A stretch of DNA of 64,000 nt from CAVQBP01 sp964448105. Its GTDB lineage: Bacteria; Bacteroidota; Ignavibacteria; Ignavibacteriales; Ignavibacteriaceae. This document shows positions 25,524 to 33,757 of the stretch, in pieces. Both the position numbers and the translations under genes were made by a program. The stretch's first letter is position 1, and every line of letters begins with the position of its first letter. The notes below the pieces were generated by a model. The model saw only the letters and a program-made list of their open reading frames with translations. It had not been told where the DNA came from and did no database searches. The stretch covers positions 1 to 64,000 of the forward strand of contig CAYUVK010000012.1 in assembly GCA_964448105.1 (NCBI GenBank), given 5' to 3'.

Positions 25524-27194
25524 CTACAAACCGTAATAAATTGAAAATGAAAATTCATTAACCTGGTTGTCCTTAAATGAACCGTCTGACAGTTCATGTG
25601 ATTCCATGTTTACCCTAAACCGTAACTCAAAATTTAATTCGTGAATTAACTCATATTTCAAGTTCAAACCGATGTATTTGTAATAGTTCTTTAGTCCGAA
25701 TAGGAATGGAGGCTGCGGATTTATATATGCTCTGCTATAATCATTGCTTCCCTTCCGGATATATTCTCCCCATGCAGTTGCTTGAAGTCCCCGTAAAAAT
25801 CTATAATTCAATTCAAGGTAGATAAGATCCGAATTCTGCCCAATCCAGTCACCCATCAAGTAAGACGAATTAGTGTAAGTCTGAGCCGGATCATGATGTC
25901 CGTAAACAAAAGGATTAATTCTAGTATACTCAGCTGTGAATGTAAAATTATCTATAGGTATATCAACGGAAGATAATCCGATTGTGTACCCCAGCTGGGT
26001 TCTTAAATCTTTACTATTAAGAGAATTTACGACTGTTTGCCCGTCAACAAATAGAGTTCCGTTAAATCCTTTTAGTGTTAATTCATCAATAAAGAGAGTT
26101 CCGTAAAGATGCGTATTTTTCAAATGATTTCTTGAGCTGACCGAAAAAAATATTTGAGAATTGGCATCACCGGGTTTATCATGCCTATTGCTTAGAAAAT
26201 CATCTGCATAATAGTAAAACATAAAAGGCATTAAATAAACCAGTTCAAGTTTATCGCTGTAAACAACAGATTCACCAAGAGAAATATCCAAACCCTTCAA
26301 AGGTGTAACAACAACCGAATGCCATGCAAAATATTTGTTTATATAAATGTCTCTTTTATATTGTTCAAGTTTTGCAGAATCAATTACATTTGATGAAAGG
26401 AACGCATGGAAATAATAAAACTTAAACCACTTAACAGGATTTAGCTGGAGCTTTACAAATGGAAAAGATGGAGCTTTATTTGATAAAACCAGATTTCCGC
26501 TTTTTGCATAACCGTATTCAATAAAATCTTTGGCGACCACCGCATTTCCCCAGCTCCAATCAAAAGATACTGAAGATTTAACTTCGCTGTAATCTATGTC
26601 ATCGCCAGGAAAATAAACGACAGGAATTATCCCGGTTTCAGGCGTAAAGTTTTTCTTAATATCTATACTAGTGCCATGCTCATTATTTGTTCTAAAATCC
26701 ATGCTTATCCCGATGAAATCCGAGAAATATCCATAAGCATACATACCCATCCAAGAATGTATATTCCGGTTTTTTTCCGGAAAGCTCATCTCGTACCCGA
26801 TTATAGGGCTGACATTTAATTTAAATTTTTTATCGCTGTAGGAAAAAAGCCGAAATCGTCCTGCACTATCTTGTCCAAAAAAGCTTAAATATTTTTTGTT
26901 CTCATTTCTCTTATCAAATCCCTGGATTTCTAAAAAATAATCTTTTTTATAAAATTCGAGTTCTTCCTTTTCCAAATTATTAAGCATCTGAATTTTGCTT
27001 TCAGCCTCAATTAATTTTTTTGCAACATATTTTCTTGATAAAGGTTTTACAAGGTCATCAAATTCAATTATTCCTTTAAGACTAAGCCTGTCTAAAAATG
27101 AATAGACATCCTTATAGAGCGGTTCATATACTATTTGAGCTTTTAATGTATATGATACAATGAGTATCCCAAAAAATATTAAAGTTGTTTTCAT
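25524..27194 (-). CDS. Wzi-like capsule-assembly outer-membrane protein, copy 2
   Basis: This 556-residue paralogue of the gene at 23490-25157 has its own signal peptide (MKTTLIFFGILIVSYTLKAQ). The shared N-terminal block reads EPLYKDVYSFLDRLSLKGII versus EPLNKDIYSYLERLSQKGII, and blocks such as DDFLSNRHDKPGDANSQIF recur. The divergence is spread evenly, which points to an old tandem duplication rather than a recent one. The predicted structure is an outer-membrane barrel. Each copy may bind a different glycan. No intact regulator is adjacent. Confidence 0.75.
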   Translation of the reverse strand: MKTTLIFFGILIVSYTLKAQIVYEPLYKDVYSFLDRLSLKGIIEFDDLVKPLSRKYVAKKLIEAESKIQMLNNLEKEELEFYKKDYFLEIQGFDKRNENKKYLSFFGQDSAGRFRLFSYSDKKFKLNVSPIIGYEMSFPEKNRNIHSWMGMYAYGYFSDFIGISMDFRTNNEHGTSIDIKKNFTPETGIIPVVYFPGDDIDYSEVKSSVSFDWSWGNAVVAKDFIEYGYAKSGNLVLSNKAPSFPFVKLQLNPVKWFKFYYFHAFLSSNVIDSAKLEQYKRDIYINKYFAWHSVVVTPLKGLDISLGESVVYSDKLELVYLMPFMFYYYADDFLSNRHDKPGDANSQIFFSVSSRNHLKNTHLYGTLFIDELTLKGFNGTLFVDGQTVVNSLNSKDLRTQLGYTIGLSSVDIPIDNFTFTAEYTRINPFVYGHHDPAQTYTNSSYLMGDWIGQNSDLIYLELNYRFLRGLQATAWGEYIRKGSNDYSRAYINPQPPFLFGLKNYYKYIGLNLKYELIHELNFELRFRVNMESHELSDGSFKDNQVNEFSFSIYYGL

Positions 27195-27435
27195 TATTAT
27201 TTATAATATTGTATCGAAAAAAAACACTATCTTAAAAAGTACCTAAGAACCGGAAGAGTTAATCTTGAAGATTGTAATACAATCTTATTAATTAGAGGGG
27301 GGATTTGATAATAAACTATATAATAATTTAATCATAATATTTAATATTTTATGTAAAAATTAAAGTAATTAAGTTTTTGATTTTTCAGATTTTTTATCTA
27401 AAAGTTACGAAATTATTTATTAAAAAAATGACAAC

Positions 27436-28782
27436 TTATCTTTTTTGCAAATTTGATGCCGTTTGCGGTGTAGTTAAAATATGTTTAAATATTTTCCATC
27501 TTAATTCGGGATTTTCAGAGACACCACCCACCCTATCGATATATTCAGCTACAATATCTTTACCTAAATTATAATTTATTACATAGCTTCTGTACTTTTC
27601 AATAAAGCTTATGGTTTTTTCGGCATTTGCAGGGGTTCTAAGAGAATATTTCACAAGCCAATTTGCAGTCTCTTTCTTTGTCCATTTTCCATCAAGATAA
27701 TTTCTTGCAGCTTCATTTGTAGCATAATCAAGTTTTTTAGTTAATTTCAGAACTTCATAATATTTATCCGCATCGGAAGGATTTAAACCTGCCAGAGGAA
27801 AAAGCACACCCTTCTCAAATATCATTCTGGATCTGCCGGGAAAGGCAACATCAATTCCATAATTTGCTGTTCCTTCGGCTATTAAAGACTGCGGGCTGAA
27901 TAATACATAAACAGAAAATTCCACCCAGCCTAATTCTTTGTATAAATGATTTTCAATTAATGTATTATAAACATGATGTCCCGGGTAACCTTCGTGGCAG
28001 GCAATATCAATTGCGCGATCTATATAAATTGGCAAATCGGTATTAACTTGAATAACACTGAAGCTGTTTCCTTTGTACCAATTATATGCCCCCCATGGTT
28101 TATCTGAAACGTATTCAACCTTAAAACTTTCATTTTTAGGCAGACTTATATGCTGCAAAGTTCTTCGTCTTGCTTCTTTAATAGCAGCATTAAATACAGA
28201 TGATAATTTATCTTTAGGGATTATAAATTGTTTTTTAAATTCTTCCAGCCTTTTTTCAATATCATTTCCTTTGCCAGGCAAAATTTTATCCAGCTGGTCG
28301 ATTATTTTTTGGAAATGTTCATTATTAAAGTGAGGTGCTTCGGCATCATAAAGTGCTTTTGTTTCTTCATCAAATGAAAGTTTTCCACCGGCAATTAAAA
28401 AGAGTTTTGTTTTGACAGCTAGGAGCTGCTTATATAAATATTTATATCGCAGAACCTGCAAGTCGCTTGCCCTTTCATTCCTTAAGTTATCGAGGCTGTC
28501 AAGCAGCATACCTGTTTTATTATATAAGTTCTGAATTACTGCAGAATCTCCTTTAACTGAATTGTCTTTCTTCGGGAGCCATTCTTTGGATCCATAATAA
28601 GCATCAACAAAATCAGGATCTTGTAAACCAACATTTAAAACTAATTTAACATAATCCTCTGCAATTTTATTCATTTTTAAATCCATTTCCTTAAAAATTA
28701 CAGGGTCGGTTTTCCCTTTTTGTGAACATGAAGAAATAAGGCTGCATGATAAAACAAGAAAGAAGAGATATTTTTTATACAT
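27436..28782 (-). CDS. DUF885-like lipoprotein metallopeptidase
   Basis: A lipoprotein signal ends LISSC with Cys19 as the lipidation site. The body is helical. Near residue 263 it has HEGYPGHH, a variant of the DUF885 HExxPGHH zinc motif, and a second acidic site at IAEGTANYGID (Glu303), which fits a gluzincin-like metallopeptidase. Most DUF885 proteins are uncharacterised. It would sit in the periplasm or at the outer membrane. It is a single gene between the Wzi-like pair and an ABC exporter. Confidence 0.75.
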   Translation of the reverse strand: MYKKYLFFLVLSCSLISSCSQKGKTDPVIFKEMDLKMNKIAEDYVKLVLNVGLQDPDFVDAYYGSKEWLPKKDNSVKGDSAVIQNLYNKTGMLLDSLDNLRNERASDLQVLRYKYLYKQLLAVKTKLFLIAGGKLSFDEETKALYDAEAPHFNNEHFQKIIDQLDKILPGKGNDIEKRLEEFKKQFIIPKDKLSSVFNAAIKEARRRTLQHISLPKNESFKVEYVSDKPWGAYNWYKGNSFSVIQVNTDLPIYIDRAIDIACHEGYPGHHVYNTLIENHLYKELGWVEFSVYVLFSPQSLIAEGTANYGIDVAFPGRSRMIFEKGVLFPLAGLNPSDADKYYEVLKLTKKLDYATNEAARNYLDGKWTKKETANWLVKYSLRTPANAEKTISFIEKYRSYVINYNLGKDIVAEYIDRVGGVSENPELRWKIFKHILTTPQTASNLQKR

Positions 28783-28929
28783 TATGCAATGAGTTAAATA
28801 AATATTTCAGATACTAATTCAGGATACCAGATAATCTTCATTTACAATCAGGTATTTAGGATTTGTTAAATCAATAAACTTAAATTATGAAAAAAATTTA
28901 ATATTTAATAAAGTGATATGCAATGAAAA

Positions 28930-30696
28930 CTAACCATTGATCAGCTCTTTTTTATCTTCCCTTTCTCCTATCTGTTGACGCCACATAGCAAAATACAATC
29001 CCTTCAAATAAACCAATTCTTCGTGTTTGCCTGATTCTATAATATGTCCTCTTTCTAAAACATAAATCATATCGGCGTGCATAATCGTTGAGAGGCGGTG
29101 AGCAATAAGGATTGTTATTAAATCTTTTCTTTGTGAGATATTCCTAATCGTTTCGCTTATTTCTTCTTCTGTGAGTGAATCTAAAGCAGAAGTTGCCTCA
29201 TCAAAAACTAAAATATTTGGTCGTCGTAAAAGTGCTCTCGCAATAGATAACCTTTGCTTTTCTCCGCCGGAGACTTTTACTCCGCCTTCTCCGATTACAG
29301 TATCTAAACCTTTGTCTGCTCTCGCAAGTAAATTTCCTGCTGCTGCTTTATTTAACACATCGAGACATTCTTCATCTGTTGCCGTGGGATTAACAAAAAG
29401 TAAATTTTCCCTAATTGTTCCTGAAAATAATTGAGTGTCCTGAGTTACAAAACCTATTTTTTCACGCAGCTTATCAAAATCAATCTGGTCTCTTGAAACT
29501 CCATTATATAAAATTTGTCCTTGTTGAGGTATGTATAATCCGACCAATAATTTAACTAAAGTAGTTTTTCCTGCCCCCGAAGGCCCGACAAAAGCGATAG
29601 TTTCTCCAATTTCAGTTTTAAATGAAATACCATTAAGAGCCCTATTTTTGCTTGATTGATGTTTAAAACCAACATCTATAAATTCAAGTGTTTTAATGTT
29701 TCCAAGCTCGACCGGTTTTTCCGGTTTTGAATCAATCGGGATTCTTAATATATCTTCAAAATTATTTAAAGAAACTTCTGCTTCCCTATATACATTAATA
29801 ATATCCCCTAGACTCTGAAGCGGACCGAAAATAAAAAATGAATAGATAAAAAGTGAAAAGAACTCGCCCACGGTAATTGCCTGAATAAAAATTAAATATA
29901 ACATCATAAAAAGAATACTTGTTCTGATAAAATTTACTGATGTTCCCTGGATAAAACTCAGAGTTCTTATATATTTAACTTTCTTTAATTCCAGCTCAAG
30001 AATTTTATCTGTAGTAGAATTCAGTCTTTCAATTTCCTGGTTGCCAAGACCAAGACTTTTTACAAGTTCTATATTTCGTAATGATTCAGTAGTTGTTCCT
30101 GCTAATGCAGTAGTTTCAGCAACAATCACTTGTTGTATCTTTTTTATCTTTTTACTTAAAACCGAACTAATCGTACCTAATATAGGAACTGCTGCAAAAA
30201 ATACCGGCGCAATAACCCAGTAGACACTAATTGAATAAATTGTAACAAAAATAATTCCCACTAAAGATGTAAAAAGAACATTAATAACAGATGTTACAAG
30301 TTTTTCAACATCGATCCGAACTTTTTGTAAAACGCTTAAGGTCTGTCCGCTCCTTTGATCTTCAAAAACAGAATAAGGAAGTTCGAGAGAATGTTTAATG
30401 CCGTCGGAATAGATTTTTGCACCAAGCCGCTGTGTAATAACGTTTACGTAATAATCCTGGAAATTTTTTGCAATCCGGGAAACAAATGCTACTCCTACTG
30501 CAGCCGCTAATAATAGACTAACTCCCTTAAAAAATTCCGAAGTAGTATACTGGGAAAATTTGGTTGCATACTTATCAATTACAATTCTGAAAATGTATGG
30601 ATCAAGAAAAGAAAAAACCTGGTTTATTGCAGCAAGAACTAATGAAAGAATTAAGAGTTTCCAGTATTTTCTTAAATATGAATAAAGTAATTTCAT
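28930..30696 (-). CDS. ABC exporter half-transporter (permease plus ATPase)
   Basis: This 588-residue protein is a type I ABC exporter fused as TMD-NBD. Six membrane helices occupy about residues 15-320. The NBD has Walker A (GPSGAGKTT, near 370), Q-loop (FVTQDTQLFSG), signature VSGGEKQRLSIARALLRRP, Walker B ILVFDEATSALD and H-loop IAHRLSTI, so it should be an active homodimeric ATPase. The family (MsbA/LmrA/MdlB type) exports lipids, peptides or drugs. It stands alone on the minus strand, so the substrate cannot be told from context. Confidence 0.93.
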   Translation of the reverse strand: MKLLYSYLRKYWKLLILSLVLAAINQVFSFLDPYIFRIVIDKYATKFSQYTTSEFFKGVSLLLAAAVGVAFVSRIAKNFQDYYVNVITQRLGAKIYSDGIKHSLELPYSVFEDQRSGQTLSVLQKVRIDVEKLVTSVINVLFTSLVGIIFVTIYSISVYWVIAPVFFAAVPILGTISSVLSKKIKKIQQVIVAETTALAGTTTESLRNIELVKSLGLGNQEIERLNSTTDKILELELKKVKYIRTLSFIQGTSVNFIRTSILFMMLYLIFIQAITVGEFFSLFIYSFFIFGPLQSLGDIINVYREAEVSLNNFEDILRIPIDSKPEKPVELGNIKTLEFIDVGFKHQSSKNRALNGISFKTEIGETIAFVGPSGAGKTTLVKLLVGLYIPQQGQILYNGVSRDQIDFDKLREKIGFVTQDTQLFSGTIRENLLFVNPTATDEECLDVLNKAAAGNLLARADKGLDTVIGEGGVKVSGGEKQRLSIARALLRRPNILVFDEATSALDSLTEEEISETIRNISQRKDLITILIAHRLSTIMHADMIYVLERGHIIESGKHEELVYLKGLYFAMWRQQIGEREDKKELING

Positions 30697-31129
30697 TTTT
30701 TATGAGAAAGAATAAAATTCTAATTAAGAAAGATTATTTTGGGAATAAAAGCTATTTTCTCAATTTCGGGAACTAAAAACTGTTATCTTTTCATTAATGA
30801 AGAAATTTAAAAGAAAATGATAACAAAATTTAATATTTATAAATCTAACTTTTATTTTTCTATGGCACAATATATGAAAAATTATATATTCAATTTTTAT
30901 TATATTAATAATTCATCTCATTAAACAAGTTTCAGGATTTAATAATAACTTCTGGAATGTGAAGAGTTGGACTGCCTTTAAAGCAGGTAAAATATTTTGT
31001 GAAAATTCCATTAATCCAACGTTCCATTATTCAAAATTCGTACAATTAAAACTATTTAGATATTCACTAAAAAAATTTTCGGCTATTCTAAGTCCATTAT
31101 AGAAAAATTTATTAAAACAGTTAAAATAT
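30697..31129. other. intergenic region with divergent promoters (ABC exporter / cbb3 operon)
   Basis: This 433-base AT-rich gap separates the leftward ABC exporter gene from the rightward ccoI gene. It should carry the cbb3 operon promoter, but I see no clear FNR-like TTGAT-N4-ATCAA site and no exact TAnnTTTG box close to ccoI. A short imperfect direct repeat (TTCCATTAATCC and TTCCATTATTC near 31009-31031) is visible. No frame in it is convincing. Confidence 0.4.
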
Positions 31130-33559
31130 TTGTCAAGTTCTAAAGATTTAAAAGAAGAATTATCATGCTATCATTGCGGTGATGAATGTAAAGACAAAAG
31201 TATCGCAATTGATGAAAAATTTTTCTGCTGCACAGGCTGCAAAACCGTTTACGAGATTTTAAATCAAAGTAATCTTTATAATTATTATTCAATTGACCAG
31301 GCTCCAGGAAAATCATTTAAAGAATATCGTACTAAAGAATATGATTATCTTGATGACGAAAAAATTTTTAAACAGCTTGTCGACTATAATGATAGTAAAA
31401 TTACTATAGTAACATTTACTATTCCTCAAATGCACTGTTCTTCCTGCATCTGGCTGCTTGAAAATCTTTATAAGTTGAACGAAGGGATAAATCATTCTGA
31501 AGTAAATTTTCTAAAAAAAGAATTAACAATCAGGTATAATCATAAGAAGATTAGTCTGAAGGAACTTGTTCAGCTTTTAGCTTCTATCGGATATGAACCT
31601 CAAATCCATCTTGATAGTATAGAGAAAAAAAGAGATAATACTCTAAACAAAAAGTTATATTATAAAATCGGGATAGCCGGGTTTTGTTTTGGAAATATAA
31701 TGCTATTCAGCTTTCCTGAATATTTATCAATTAATTTAACTGATATTTTCTTTAAAAGATTTTTTGGTTATTTAAATTTGATTTTAGCCCTGCCTGTATT
31801 TTTCTACTCGAGTTCAGAATATTTCGTTTCAGCATATAAAGGATTAAGAAAGAAAATAATTAATATTGATTTCCCGGTTTCACTCGGAATTTTAGTAATT
31901 TTTTTAAGGAGTGCAATCGAGATATTAACACATTCGGGCGCCGGTTATTTTGATTCGATGACCGGGCTTGTTTTCTTTTTGCTTATTGGAAAGTTGTTCC
32001 AGGAAAAAACTTATCAATCGTTAAACTTTGAAAGAAATTATAAATCTTATTTTCCTCTCTCAATTACGGTTAAAAAAAATAAAGAGGAATTTTCAAAGCC
32101 TGTCTCTAATTTAGCTGTAGGTGATAGAGTCATTATCCGAAATAACGAAATAATCCCTGCAGATTCTTTGTTATTCAGCGGTAGCGGGAATATCGATTAC
32201 AGCTTTGTTACTGGGGAATCAAGACCTGTTCATAAAGTAATGGGAGAGTTAATTTACGCAGGTGGGAGACAACTTGGAGGATCAATAGAACTTGAAGTAA
32301 TTAAGGAAGTATCGCGAAGCTATTTAACTCAATTGTGGAATAATGCTACCTTTCAGAGGAAAGAGGAAAGCGACTTTACTGCTTTGTCCAATATTATTAG
32401 TAAATATTTTACAATAGTGGTTCTTTTAATTGCTTCAATCGCTTCTTCAATTTGGATTTCTATTAATTTAAGTACGGCCTTAAATGTCTTTACAGCTGTT
32501 TTGATTGTTGCCTGTCCTTGTGCATTGGCTTTATCAACTCCTTTTACTTTGGGGAATGCGCTTAGGATTTTCGGAAAAAATAAGTTTTATTTAAAGAATA
32601 CATCAACAATTGAGGAATTGGCAAAGGTAAATGAAATTGTTTTTGATAAAACTGGTACTTTAACAAAGATAAATAGTTCGGATATAAGTTATGTTGGAAA
32701 AGAACTCGATGGTTTTCAGCAGGAAATGATAAAGTCTTTAGTCGGAAATTCTACTCATCCGTTAAGCAGGAAAATATATTCTTTCTTAAAAGGAAAAGAA
32801 AAATTCAATATTGATGAGTTTAATGAGAAGAGTGGTGTGGGAATCGAGGGAATAGTCTTAAGAAACAGAATCAAGGTTGGGTCAAAAGATTTCGTATCAA
32901 ATCAAAATAATTTTAATACTTACTTTGAACCTAAAAATGATTACGGAACAAGGGCTTATTTATCTTTCAATGATGAAATTATTGGTTATTTTAATTTTTC
33001 CAATGAATACAGAAAAGGGATTAAAGAAGTTTTGAATAATTTAACTTTAAAATATTCAATTAATTTAATATCGGGCGATAACGATAGTGAAAAAGAAAAT
33101 CTTCTTGAATATTTTGGAACTGAAGCAAAGTTATATTTTCGGCAATCTCCTCAAGACAAACTTGATTTTATAAAAAATCTTCAGAATTCAAATAAAAAAA
33201 TATTAATGGTTGGTGATGGTTTAAACGATGCCGGAGCATTATCTCAAAGTGATGTTGGTGTAGCGGTTACTGAAGATACGAGCAACTTTTCTCCTGCTTG
33301 CGATGCTATTTTAGATGCTGGCAATATTCACAAGCTTTATGATTTTATAAAATTTTCTAAAGCAAGTATTAAAATTATTTTAGTAAGTTTTGGTATTTCT
33401 TTTTTTTATAATTTGATTGGCTTAAGTTTCGCTGTTATGGGAGTGCTTTCTCCGATCGTTGCTGCAATACTAATGCCTTTAAGTTCGATTTCTGTCGTTG
33501 TATTTGCAACACTGTCAACAAATTTACTTGCAAAAAAGAGAGGTTTGCTATCTCTGTAA
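31130..33559 (+). CDS. ccoI: copper-translocating P-type ATPase CcoI
   Basis: This 809-residue P1B ATPase starts at TTG 31130. An in-frame TAG ten codons upstream leaves no room for another start, and the N-terminal Zn-ribbon-like domain (Cys13, Cys16, Cys33, Cys34, Cys37) must be included. Next come a heavy-metal-associated site MHCSSC (101-106), eight membrane helices, the CPC transport motif near 463, the phosphorylated Asp506 in DKTGT, the STHPLS motif and the GDGLND hinge near 695. The layout and context identify CcoI, which supplies copper to the cbb3 oxidase. It opens the cbb3 operon, and ccoS overlaps its stop. Confidence 0.93.
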   Translation: MSSSKDLKEELSCYHCGDECKDKSIAIDEKFFCCTGCKTVYEILNQSNLYNYYSIDQAPGKSFKEYRTKEYDYLDDEKIFKQLVDYNDSKITIVTFTIPQMHCSSCIWLLENLYKLNEGINHSEVNFLKKELTIRYNHKKISLKELVQLLASIGYEPQIHLDSIEKKRDNTLNKKLYYKIGIAGFCFGNIMLFSFPEYLSINLTDIFFKRFFGYLNLILALPVFFYSSSEYFVSAYKGLRKKIINIDFPVSLGILVIFLRSAIEILTHSGAGYFDSMTGLVFFLLIGKLFQEKTYQSLNFERNYKSYFPLSITVKKNKEEFSKPVSNLAVGDRVIIRNNEIIPADSLLFSGSGNIDYSFVTGESRPVHKVMGELIYAGGRQLGGSIELEVIKEVSRSYLTQLWNNATFQRKEESDFTALSNIISKYFTIVVLLIASIASSIWISINLSTALNVFTAVLIVACPCALALSTPFTLGNALRIFGKNKFYLKNTSTIEELAKVNEIVFDKTGTLTKINSSDISYVGKELDGFQQEMIKSLVGNSTHPLSRKIYSFLKGKEKFNIDEFNEKSGVGIEGIVLRNRIKVGSKDFVSNQNNFNTYFEPKNDYGTRAYLSFNDEIIGYFNFSNEYRKGIKEVLNNLTLKYSINLISGDNDSEKENLLEYFGTEAKLYFRQSPQDKLDFIKNLQNSNKKILMVGDGLNDAGALSQSDVGVAVTEDTSNFSPACDAILDAGNIHKLYDFIKFSKASIKIILVSFGISFFYNLIGLSFAVMGVLSPIVAAILMPLSSISVVVFATLSTNLLAKKRGLLSL
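33540..33544 (+). promoter_or_regulatory. Shine-Dalgarno sequence that decides the ccoS start
   Basis: GAGGT (within AAGAGAGGT) lies inside the end of ccoI and is spaced 5 bases from the ATC at 33550, an ideal distance, whereas the next near-cognate codon (ATT, 33559) is 14 bases away. This supports ATC as the initiation codon of ccoS. Confidence 0.5.
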
Positions 33560-33732
33560 TTGTAATATTAATTGGAATAAGCCTTCTTGTTGCTTTAGGT
33601 TTTCTGTTTGCATTTTTATGGGCCGTTAAAAGCGGTCAGTATAAGGATACCTATACACCCGCGGTAAGGATGTTGTTTGATCAGCCTATTGAAAAAAAAG
33701 AGAATGAAGATATTAAAAAAAATGATGATTGA
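33550..33732 (+). CDS. ccoS: cbb3 oxidase assembly protein CcoS, non-canonical start
   Basis: This 60-residue single-helix protein has the CcoS signature WAVKSGQYKD followed by TPAVRMLFD. The frame contains no ATG, GTG or TTG upstream of the conserved helix; the nearest in-frame stop is at about 33397-33411. The first codon that aligns with the usual MSVI-type N-terminus is ATC at 33550, behind a Shine-Dalgarno sequence. It overlaps the ccoI stop by 10 bases. Either a true ATC start or a one-base sequencing error (ATG read as ATC) explains it. CcoS is required for haem and copper insertion in the oxidase. It was too short and lacked a start, so routine gene callers would miss it. Confidence 0.8.
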   Translation: MSVIVILIGISLLVALGFLFAFLWAVKSGQYKDTYTPAVRMLFDQPIEKKENEDIKKNDD

Positions 33733-33757
33733 ATCCAGTATTTAAAGGAGTCCTTCA

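Noticed and set aside
30697..31129. FNR-type regulation of the cbb3 operon
   Set aside because: No TTGAT-N4-ATCAA site could be found by eye in the upstream gap.
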